The notes beneath the pieces were generated by a model. It did not search any database, was not told where the DNA came from, and saw only the letters and a list, made by a program, of their open reading frames with translations. Positions 13,101 through 22,118 of a DNA stretch of 64,000 nucleotides are shown here, piece by piece. The stretch covers positions 1-64,000 of the forward strand of contig NBAY01000026.1 in assembly GCA_002794775.1 (NCBI GenBank). Reading direction: 5' to 3'. The translations under genes and the position numbers were made by a program. Numbering within the stretch: position 1 is the stretch's first letter; each line of letters opens with the position of its first letter. Source of the stretch: Porodaedalea pini. Taxonomy: Eukaryota; Basidiomycota; Agaricomycetes; Hymenochaetales; Hymenochaetaceae.

Positions 13101-13895
13101 CGGCGCCAAGTTATGATCGAAATGAGTCCCATTCAAGGTGTAAGGCGGCTCGAGGACCTTCGCTGTAGTCGAGCGTTCTTCCGTAGTTCGTAGTTTGATG
13201 ACAAATGCCTGTCCGCCGATATTATTGGCGCTTCCGGGAAGAATCTGCGCGGCTGTGACTCCTCCAGCGATTGCTAGTTCATACGAGGCATCGTGAGTAT
13301 TCAGACCATCGATACTCCGCAGCCATGGAAGGATAGGAGCCTTGCGCGAGTTCGTGTCAGCTGCACCAGAGAGATGTGGAGACGATCCGACGCCGATATG
13401 CGAGTGCAGATCGACAAGTCCTGCGGTGACCCACGCACCATTCGCGTCGTGGACATTCAATGAAGATCCCGTAGCGAGAATCGTACCCGATGGCACCGTC
13501 CCAACAGCACGCACCAGACCCTTGTCAAGCAGAATATCGCCAGAGATGATTTCTGCTTCCAAACCAACGTGTTCGCCAGTCCATATTGTAGCGTTTCTGA
13601 TTAAAACTGCAGGTGTTCCCGGGACGAAGCGGTCTGATTCTGTACGCAAAGCAAAGTCTGGAGAAGGACCTGCAGGGGTTCTGATGTACCTGCACTTATC
13701 AAGGGCAGCCTTCCTCAATTCAGCTTCGCGTCTCGAGATGGGTTTGGATAACGCAACGGACGAACGCGAAATGAGTTCGCCCTGAGTCGATACAACCAGC
13801 CATACAAACAGTAAACCAAGAACAGAGATGAGTATAAGTACAGATTCGGAGAGGCGGCGTCTTCTGTACCCGTCGGTGTCGCACCTACTGGCCAT
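10160..13895 (-). CDS. Membrane-anchored amidohydrolase-superfamily protein
   Basis: Metal-dependent hydrolase of the amidohydrolase superfamily; relatives in basidiomycetes are often labelled carbohydrate esterase family 9, but the substrate is unknown. The chosen start (MASRCDTDG, 13895) sits in CCC-ATG-GCC; an upstream in-frame ATG at 13976 is possible. A single transmembrane helix (residues about 18-36, LILISVLGLLFVWLVVS) suggests a type II membrane protein. Metal-site candidates: HSH in GLVDLHSHIGVG (about residues 164-166), the later exon VSVHCYE, FPVASFHHAGETYLVPELL, and SDHPVVNSRYLLNEAAQ. Between them: YSQTRMDSAWEFRHAYDEAR, AVDLDAIVR, VPSIALFASNVR and YRGSEFAPRILAEHNIPVV. The C-terminal part (GMGHRIGRIRPG..., DVVFSNVLGVY, LVDLKGGVLAPGLV) gives a second composite-domain half, ending GRRIVDLF. 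About a dozen introns, no disabling change seen. Confidence 0.8.
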
Positions 13896-14022
13896 GGGAG
13901 TGGAAGACAACCTGAAAGACCCGTGTGGAACTCGTCTCGCGAAGGTGCATGGCAGCTCTTCGATCACGTGTGACAATGTTGAGTAAGCGGCAAGATAATG
14001 CCGAAGCCTGAATACGCTGGAT

Positions 14023-14183
14023 TAGGGACTGCAGTGGTATCCGCAAGAGGTTTAAGCGATCCGTGGGTGTGGGAATTTCGACCGCGGATTGAGTGGTACC
14101 GCGGTTTTCCTATTCAATCCGCGGTTGAAATTCCCACTCCCACGGATCGGTTAACCCTCTTGCGGATACCACTGCAGTCCCTA
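14023..14183. mobile_element. hAT-type MITE (161 bp) with 8-bp target duplication
   Basis: Almost the whole element is one inverted repeat: the left end TAGGGACTGCAGTGGTATCC is mirrored on the right by GGATACCACTGCAGTCCCTA, and the match continues for roughly 70 bp per side with a few mismatches. The flanks are the direct repeat CGCTGGAT at 14015-14022 and 14184-14191. An 8-bp duplication with TAGGG ends fits hAT transposons. It has no coding capacity and would fold into a long hairpin. Confidence 0.88.
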
Positions 14184-14395
14184 CGCTGGATTTTCTAATT
14201 ACTTGCCGGTTTCTCAGGCCCTTGTCACATTCAAGAGAAAATATTCAAGAGCCTGGCAGCCTCGGTAAGGTGAACATTATGCTTCGAGGTGTCAGTAATA
14301 TATGTGTCCTGAAAGAAACCTGAAATACTGTAAAAATTCATAAAGAGATACTCATGTAGAGCAAGTGGAACTCAGTACTATGTAGCAAGGCTATA

Positions 14396-14650
14396 CAGGT
14401 GGATTTTAAAAGTTACGGGACACCCGAAAACGGAAGCTGGTTCACATCTGCCTGAGCAAACCCACACACATCGTCTCTACCTACCATCCACCCTTGCATA
14501 AACACAGAACACAGATATTTTCTTGTACAAAGATGATGACTCTTATCCTCTCACCATCCTTGAATTTTCTATGAAGTCAAAGCAAAGGATTTTTGTGGTC
14601 AAGAAAGAGTTTCCTTTTCAGGGTGTCCCATAATTTTTAAAATCCACCTG
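14396..14650. mobile_element. Tc1/mariner-like MITE (255 bp)
   Basis: Ends are inverted repeats of about 40 bp: CAGGTGGATTTTAAAA on the left and TTTTAAAATCCACCTG on the right, continuing through GGGACACC / GGTGTCCC. Flanked by the dinucleotide TA at 14394-14395 and 14651-14652, as expected for Tc1/mariner insertion. No open frame inside. Confidence 0.85.
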
Positions 14651-14837
14651 TAGAAGCATTAACGATTCTCGGCAGCGCTTTATACCTCTCTTGTTTTATG
14701 ATCAGGAAGTAATAGGGATAAAGTCAAAAGTTTGGTGTGCCACAACACAGCCGCCAGTCTAGTTTATGGTATACACTAGCTTATATCTGGTGTTCTTAAG
14801 TGAGGTGCTCTATATAAGCCATCAGTCTTCATTTACC

Positions 14838-15523
14838 TATAGTTGCCGTTGTCCGGTTCATGAACCGCTGACCCACGGGTCGACCCCCGACCCGGACCTG
14901 GGTCGGGTCAAGAACCGGTTTGGTTCAAGCTGGTTCAGCAGCGGTTCAGGTCGGGGTTCAGCAGAAAAATAAATTAACTGAACCGAGCTGAACCGGGTCA
15001 ACCCTTGACCTGAACCACCGAACCACTGCAGGAAAGTTGTGTAACTTGTGAGCCAAAAATACACTCATAGTCAGCATTTTGTCTCAAATTTAACATTTTG
15101 ATTTCTTTTCCCTTAAAACATTTCCTGATACAGATGTATGAGTATGAGTCCCATTTCAGGCACTTGCTGGACTTCAGTACTGTACTAGAGTAAAGTGGTC
15201 AATTTTACTGTATGTCTATAGCAAACTCATCATCTCTTTTACATGTGAGACTGGTCACACCTGAAAGCTCTTTTGGGTACATTCGCTTGTTAAACATGCT
15301 CAAAATATGCCTGAGAATTATTTATGTTTTTATTATATTTTTAGCAAGGTTCAACAGGTCGACCCCGGGTTGACCCTTGAACCGAACCGCAGTCCGGGTC
15401 AAGAGCGGTTCACTGAGGTTCGGGTCAAGGGTCGCACCATCTGCCCGAAGTCAAGAGGGTCGGGGGTCGGGGGTCAGCAAAAAATGGGCCTGACCCGAAC
15501 CGACCCGGACATCGGCAACTATA
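14838..15523. mobile_element. Non-autonomous hAT-like element (686 bp) rich in GGGTC/GACCC
   Basis: Terminal inverted repeats TATAGTTGCCG...CGGCAACTATA, flanked by the 8-bp direct repeat CATTTACC at 14830-14837 and 15524-15531. Both subterminal regions are packed with GGGTC, GACCC, GGTTCA and TGAACC words in both orientations, giving complex foldback potential; the centre is A/T-rich. The open frames across it carry no transposase motifs, so it would depend on an enzyme supplied elsewhere. Confidence 0.85.
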
Positions 15524-15668
15524 CATTTACCTTTGTTTCTACTGGACGCGTTCAAGTCTCGTGACTGACACGTGCTCTCACGCTTGACGCAAGTACCAAC
15601 GTAGGCGTCCTTCACTACTGTCTTGACAGTCGCCGTTGCCCAACCATTTGCAATTGCAATTCATCGAC

Positions 15669-16891
15669 ATGGTGAGCTCGAAAAGGTCGAAAGCATGCAT
15701 CGAGCTGACAATAGCGACCCTAGTATGCAGACTTAGACGAGCTTGTACTGTCAGGCAAGCTTTTCAACAACTCGCGCTCTTCTTCGCCCGCCCGCTCGCC
15801 CTCACCCGACCACGACCATGCTCGCGACTGGCCATCCAATGAAAATGGCGAAGAATACGACTATTCTTCCGATGTCGAACGGGAGAAGCGCATTTCCAAG
15901 ATCATCAACGCAACGCCGCAGGATGCACCAGATGGATCGATTGGCATGGGTCCGGGCCGCACCGGTGTCAAAGGCGTCATCCGCGACCGTGCAGAGGCAC
16001 AGGCACGCGCACGAGAAAAACGATCTCAAGAGATTGCTGCACTAAATGCCCGGATGGAGAAGGCAAGCCTTGGAGGAAAGACGTTTCTGGAGGAAGAGAG
16101 GGAACGAGAGTGGGAAAGTATGATGCTTGAGGGCGTTCCGAGGGATGTGAATGCTGCGGCGAGCGGTACGTCTGGGAAGGGAAAGTCTCGATTCGGACAT
16201 CTACGAGAGGTGGGCTTGAAGAACTTTGTATTAGCCGTGGAGAAAGAGGCACGAGGCGTGTGGGTCATCGTACATCTGTATGACTCGGTGCGTTGATCAT
16301 CTTTACTACATGATTGCTTCAAGACTAATCTATCTCATATCCAGTCCCTTGATCGATGCTATGCTCTGGACTCTGATCTCTCCCGACTCGCTCGCTCCAA
16401 CCCAGATACGAAGTTCCTCCGCGCTCGAGCCTCCGCCCTTGGTTTTGCTTCCTCTTCTTCCGCTCCCCGTTCCCTCCTGTCCGAAGCTACTACACGTACA
16501 AATCTGCGTTCTGCTAGCAATCGTATTGCAGAAGATGATGAGGACGACCCGTACGCGTATGACGAGAAGGACACCACCGAGTCCGGCGGAGATTCGGATT
16601 CGGACGATTATCAACATGATGATACGAATGTGGATCTTGACGTCCTTCCTACGCTCCTTGCTTACCGTGATGGCGAGCTCGTACACACATGGGTGCGTGT
16701 TGATTGGGAAGCGGGTCAGGCAGGCGTTGATGAATTGCTATCAAAGTCCGTATCAACGCTTTGAAATCTCTATGCTTCAATCAGCCATCTAACTGCTATT
16801 TTGCAGGCATCACGTGCTCAGAGAGTCCAGTGCAGGGCCTGGGAACTGTGGGCTTCCTTCTGACGATGAGGATCTATGGGATTCCGAATAA
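15669..16891 (+). CDS. Phosducin-like protein (thioredoxin fold)
   Basis: Cytosolic co-factor of the phosducin family, known to assist G-protein beta-gamma assembly with the CCT chaperonin. Four exons: 15669-15671 (only the ATG), 15724-16287, 16345-16745 and 16807-16891; total 350 residues. The N-terminus reads M-YADLDELVLSGKLF; then the helix-1 family motif TGVKGVIRDRAEAQARA, an acidic/basic helical segment, and the thioredoxin-like part VWVIVHLYDSSLDRCYALD, TKFLRARASALGF, VLPTLLAYRDGELVHTWVRVD, GVDELLSKHHVL, ending DEDLWDSE. A serine/acid-rich insert (about residues 245-275) separates two strands. The first intron directly follows the start codon; every other reading of the 5' end hits a stop. 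Intact. Confidence 0.9.
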
Positions 16892-17431
16892 ACAGACTCT
16901 TGTCTATGATTCTTGATCTTCCGGTTAGGTGCTGTGCTTTCCTCCTTTGTAATTTGATGCTCAGATCTAGAATATCTCATTTGTACACCGCATTCATATG
17001 CATGTATAGCTTTTTGAATATATGCCATCTATCATGTCACGGTGTTCTAACAAACAGATCATATTGGTGCTCATACGACAGAATGAAGAGCGTTAGTTCT
17101 GCATACCCTTTCTGATAATATTCGTCACATCTGCTGAAGGTTCAGATCCAGTACTAAGACCTGTTTACCGTTTCAAAGTGAGTGCTGCCCGGAACTTTAC
17201 TACCCCACCAAGCATTCACCGCCTTGTCTGATTGTTTGATTCCGCTTTCCAGAAGAAGCTAATTTACATCCTTACTTCACTTAGTTCGTCAGAAATTGAC
17301 CGTTTCCTTGATGCTCCTCAGCTTCTCAGATCTTTCGGCTGTGTGATCTAATGCCATGATTCCCATAGCTGAATTTCACTTATAAACCATCTTGTCCATG
17401 TACATAGAGATCCTCCGCTTCCTTCCATACG
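16892..17431. other. Intergenic, no gene recognised
   Basis: Contains the 3' flank of the phosducin-like gene and the upstream region of the next DUF6533-like gene. I see no coding, RNA or repeat signal. Confidence 0.5.
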
Positions 17432-19137
17432 ATGTTCACAGACACAAAACTGTCTTCCGCAAATCTAACTAGCACCACAGAGTTCACTACACGTTCGGAT
17501 TCTGAGCTTGCCGAGATCATTATTTTTCTCTCGGCAAGCCAAACTCAAACATGGATAGTCGTTTCGCTAGCAGCAATTCTGGTCTATCATGCTTGTAAGT
17601 ACAATCAAGTTGTATCCAGCTTAGTCGAGAAGTTGACTTTCTTGACACCACGGCAGTGATCAATATAGACAGAGAGGTTAGATATTTCTTTCTTTAGTAA
17701 TTCCAAGCTCTAAGATATACGGTGCAGATCAAGTATTTTTGGGTGAGTGACAACAATGCATTACACATATCTCGTATCCCATTACCGATTCCTCACCAAG
17801 AGCAAGCCCCTGAACCCTGTTAGCGTGATATACTTTGTGGTAAGGAGTTAACTATCATTATGTGTCGCCAAACTTACGTGCATCCCGATTGAGGATCATT
17901 ACAGTGCAATTATTTCGATCTCTCTGCGTGAGTGGTTTGGAATTCTAGTAGTAACTTACCTGCACATCAACATTCCTTCTGCCTCTTAGAGATCATGTTG
18001 TCAAATAACTCCTTAAATAATGTACAGTGGGTGTATTTCTCACAGTCAAGTTAATGCATTCATCTTAACTTAACCCGATTCTTTAGATGTGAGAATCTTT
18101 AGATGCTTATGAGTTCTTGATAGGAATTGACATCCTGATTGAAACCAGGCAGTCTTAGCAGCAGGATACCAATATTTATTGGTGAGCAATGAAGGTGCAC
18201 TCCATCTGCTCGTACAAATATATAATCTCTCGAACAGCCTGGATCAACATCAGTCTTGTCGACTGTAAGCAATAACTACTCAGCTGTGCACTGTAATTAT
18301 AAGCTGACAGAAACCTCTCTTCCAGACATACTCCTCTTGTGTGTCCTTGCTCTCTATTCGAAGGGTGCACTAATTTTCCTTTAATACAATGTGTCCTGAT
18401 TTATAAATTTGAAATAATCTTGCTACAGGACGGAAAATCACACTGATTCTGAGGTGCCTGTTTACCTTGGAGACACTAGTGTTATTGAGTTTCTATATTT
18501 ATGATTTTCCTTCACAATACTGTGAGTTTAGATTCTAATCAGACATTGTGTGCTCGATATTGAATTGATACTGCAATCAGATTATGTCCAAGAAATACTT
18601 CCGGGACTCACAACATGTGCATATGCTGATAGCTTACCAAGGCCAATATGGCTCAGCCTCATAGTATGGAAAGTATTCATCACTATGTTCTGACAATGAA
18701 GGGAACACTAAAATTGGCTCAATCTAAATTAGGATTATACCAGTGGCCTACGGATTTGTGATGATGTGTTTGGCACTGTATAAAGCTGCTGAATTCTGGA
18801 AGGTGTCCACAGGGTTTGGAAGGTTCGGTCTTGTCAAGGTTCTCATCCTGGATCAGGTTTTGTACTTTCTTTGGTAAGTCTCTGAATTCCAGAAAATAGC
18901 CTGGGTATTCATCTTTCTCTGTTCAGCACCATTGTAGTTTGCATGCTGCAGATGATCACGATTATGCCAGTGATGCCAAACTTCCTGCTCTTGGTCATCT
19001 TCAATAACTACGGAAGCACGAACCTCCTGTCAGTCCTCGGATTGTACATGTTATTTCATTTGAAAGAGGCAAGCGAATTGGGTCTCAATGAAGGAACAAC
19101 CTACAGGGTGTCAGCCAGTGACATAGCATTTTCCTGA
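17432..19137 (+). CDS. DUF6533-like multi-pass membrane protein, copy 2
   Basis: Most complete of three family copies in the window. The start ATG at 17432 opens a polar N-terminus (MFTDTKLSSANLTSTTEF) followed by helix 1 (TWIVVSLAAILVYHA). Spliced micro-exons then give INIDRE, IKYFW and SKPLNPVSVIYFV, the hallmark of the DUF6533 domain (hydrophobic-Y-H, then DRE, then W-SKPLNPV). Later blocks: ILLLCVLALYSKGA (near 18325), KITLILRCLFTLETLVLLSF (near 18430), FVMMCLALYKAAEFW and FGLVKVLILDQVLYFLW (near 18755-18875), and the last exon LLSVLGLYMLFHLKEASELG then LNEGTTYRVSASDIAFS. About eight or nine exons. Several middle junctions, especially 18000-18320, could not be fixed, so I cannot exclude a damaged gene. 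Function unknown. Confidence 0.6.
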
Positions 19138-19593
19138 AGCATGTTTTTTCATGAGGTACGGCGTTACTTTTGCGATACACCCCCGATAATTGATGTTTAC
19201 TCAGCTTCTCAATATGCCATGGATTTGGTGAGGTCGTTTGCACATGAACTTTGCCGACACAACTATCACCTTATGTGTCCATGTCTTCTCAGTAAAACCT
19301 TCATATGGGTTCGACTTGGTTGTATGCCGATTTTTCTTGCAGTTCCTGATTTTGTCTATCGTGATAGCTTTCTCTATTTGCCACTAGCTATCAGAACGAT
19401 ACATCTTATTTAAACTTCATTAAGAAACAGGTTGGAAGAGACGCATTCCATGAATAGGTGAGAATACAAAAAAAGTGTGCCTTCAGCTTTCACTTCTTCT
19501 ACATCCCGTTGAAGTTGGTAACAACAAAGAGAGATAGTACTGCAGACGCAATAAACCTACAAGGCCTTCATATTGATTAATTTGGGCTCGTTC
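19138..19593. other. Intergenic, no gene recognised
   Basis: A 90-codon frame at 19141-19413 overlaps the 3' flank of the DUF6533-like gene but resembles nothing known. The 8-bp target duplication GCTCGTTC of the next element begins at 19586. Confidence 0.45.
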
Positions 19594-19854
19594 TAGGGCT
19601 CCGCACCATATCGTATACAGATACGGCCATATATTCTAAACCTTATATGGTTACGGGCGTATATTATACAGTGCCTGAAATATTCTATATGCATATGGCG
19701 TATAGATTGTATATGCCGTATACGTGTCATATACGCCGTATATGTACAGGAAAATCCTATACGCATACGGGCGTATATGATATTATTTGAAAATTTTCTA
19801 TACACATACGGGCGTATCCCGTATACGCGTTATACGATACACTGTGGAGCCCTA
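19594..19854. mobile_element. hAT-type MITE (261 bp) made of CGTATA palindromes
   Basis: Inverted ends TAGGGCTCC(G/A)C, flanked by 8-bp direct repeats GCTCGTTC at 19586-19593 and 19855-19862. The interior is a dense series of words such as CGTATAC, GTATACG and CATACGGGCGTAT in both orientations. The TAGGG end and 8-bp duplication match the element at 14.0 kb, suggesting the same transposase class, but the interiors differ. Confidence 0.85.
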
Positions 19855-19960
19855 GCTCGTTCATGTGAGCTGAGCAGCAGTGCGGCCGTTCTGTCTGTGC
19901 CATTTTCAATAGCGAGTTTGATTGTACGACTCCCGACGGTGCAAGGAGAGGGAATGCAGG

Positions 19961-20423
19961 TGTTAGGTGGGAGTCCGGGAGACGACTTGGACTGGGCAGG
20001 TCTCGGCTGACTGTCGTCTGGGACGTGCTATACTCGAGCTAGGACTCGGGACACGCTATACTCAGGCTAGGTTGTCGCAGAGGTAAGAGGATTAATACAA
20101 TGTACTCTAATACAGGAGGGGGGGCGCGGTCTCACCTAGGTCGTCGCGGAGGTAAGAGGAAAAGCAGAACGGGTGTTCGTTTGCAATTCCTCTTCCTTAT
20201 AAATGCAGCGCCTGTGGGACCGTATTATCTAAGTACTGTATAGTTTATATAATGGAACGAATGAAGGTCGCATCAGATTGAGTGTGTGTGGGAAAGGAGT
20301 GTGGATGACATAAGCGTGAGAAATGATTAGGAAAGATGATTAATTATAATGAAAAGGAGTGGTTAAAAGAAAAGAAATGGTAAAAGGAAAATAAAAGAAG
20401 AGGTGAAAGTTCGAGTCTTAACA
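19961..20423 (-). repeat. 3' LTR of the Ty3/gypsy element
   Basis: 463 bp, reading TGTTAG...CTTAACA on the plus strand. It pairs with 26577-27039 with no length change and 12 substitutions, all transitions, of which 11 lie in CpG context. Contains a TATA-like TTATAAAT and TTTATATAA, likely promoter parts on one or other strand. Confidence 0.95.
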
Positions 20424-20440
20424 TTACCCCCCCCTCAAGG
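20424..20440 (-). promoter_or_regulatory. Polypurine tract of the retrotransposon
   Basis: On the minus strand this reads CCTTGAGGGGGGGGTAA directly before the TGTTAAG start of the 3' LTR, the expected place and composition for the plus-strand primer. Confidence 0.75.
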
Positions 20441-22118
20441 TTGGGCGTCCCAACCAACCAAGATTGAGATTGTCTGGCTCGGTGTCGACGAAGCGTGGAC
20501 AGAGCCGTTGGCGAGGAATGTCGAGTTTTCGAGGAGCACCAGGGTGTTTCTGGTAGAACTCTGCGATTGCCTCCTTCACGTTCTCACCGAAGTCCGTCTC
20601 AGGCTGCCAAGTCGGTTCATTGTATCCGACCCACTTAATGGGGTACTGTAGTTTTCCTCGGTGCAGACGTGAGTCAATGACCTCCTGAACCTTGTACTCC
20701 TCTTCATTGTTAACGATGTTGGGTGGTGGTGGTGGAGGTTGTTTCTGGCTTTCGAAGGATGGTTCAACAGCAGGTTTCAACAGAGCCTCGTTGAAGATGG
20801 GGTGGACTTTTTTCCATCACTTGGGGAGTTTGAGCTTGTACGCACTCGCGCCCACCTTGCCAATGATTTCAAAGGGACCATACCATTTATCAGCTAGTTT
20901 CTTTGTCAGTGAATCTGTGCTGATGTTTCGTCCATCGAGGAAAACCTTGTCTCCATCCTTGTACTCCATTGAAGTCCCTGCTGTCCAGTCATGGTAGCGC
21001 TTCATGTCATCCGCCGCCTTGACCAAGTTGTCCTTCGCAACACGATGAGTCTCCTTGATGTGCTTCACAAATTCTTCCACCGACATGTTGGTAGACGAGG
21101 TTCGTGTTGTGTCAAAGCTCAAGGGGTGACATCCTGTGTTCACATAGAAGGGGGACATTTTCGTCGCCGAGTGTTCGTGGTTGTTATATGCGAACTCCAC
21201 GAGGGGGAGCCAGTCCTTCCAGTCTGATTGACGATGGTTAACAAAGAGTCGAAGGTATTGTTCGAGCTCCTGGTTAACGCGTTCTGTTTGACCATTGGTC
21301 TGTGGGTGATACGCCATCAATGGGTTGCCTTCGATGTGTAGGAGTCTGTACAGTTCCTTCATCATTGACGCGTCGAACTGCATGCCTCGGTCATGGATGA
21401 TCTTCTTTGGCAAACCATGGAGGTGGAAGACGTGATCGCGGTACAGCTGAGCCATGCCTTCTGCTGACAACTTTGTTGTTGTCGGGATCGCGTGCATCTG
21501 CTTCGAGAACCTATCAACAAAGACACAGATCGCATTGTGCCCCTTGGAGTCTGGGAGCTCTCTGATGAGATCGACCGTGATGATTTCCCAGGGCCCTTCA
21601 GGGACTGCATTTGGGTGGAGTGGCCTTGACCTTGATGTCCTCAGAGCTTTTGTTTGCTGACAGCGATCACATCCTCGGACATACGCTCAGACGTCGGAGA
21701 ACATCGACGTCCACCAGAAGTCTCGACGGACGAGCTCCACCATTTTCAACGCTCCTGGGTGTCCAGCCAGTACCGAGTCGTGACATTCCCGCAATACGGC
21801 CCCCTTCATTGATGACAGCACGTACACCTTGCCTCTCATCCGCCATAACCCATCGACCTCTGTCATCCCTGTTGGCCTCTCCGACTCGTGTTGCGCCCTC
21901 TGCGCTTCACCCACCCTGTCCAACACCTCATCACGCGACATCCTCACCACTCCATGATTCAGCCACTTCTCCTTGATGAACATGATGCCGTCGTTGTCCT
22001 CCTTGCCCTCATCATAGCCTGCCTTACATGACAGTATGTCCGCTTTGCCCATCGTCTTCCCCGACTTGTGCTCGAGGTGGAAGTCAAATTCTTTGAGCTC
22101 TGTCTGCCAGCGAGCTTG
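20424..22118 (-). pseudogene. Retrotransposon integrase and chromodomain region
   Basis: Continues the pol frame after a TGA. Shows the integrase zinc-binding CDRCQQTK, catalytic-core segments FVDRFSK, IIHDRGMQF and AYHPQTNGQTERVNQE (the D, D, E residues are present), a GPY/F-type end (KWYGPFEIIGKVG), and a chromodomain (EYKVQEVIDSRLHRGKLQY then IKWVGYNEPTWQPE). Two further TGA stops, at 21687-21689 and 20817-20819, split it; the first follows FSDV and precedes AYVRGC. The chromodomain probably once guided insertion to marked chromatin, as known for chromoviruses. Confidence 0.9.

Noticed and set aside
13342..13785. 147-codon plus-strand frame
   Set aside because: It is antisense to the amidohydrolase first exon, whose frame has clear family motifs.
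14766..15564. Small frames inside the 686-bp hAT-like element
   Set aside because: They are created by the repeated GGGTC/GGTTCA words and carry no transposase motif.
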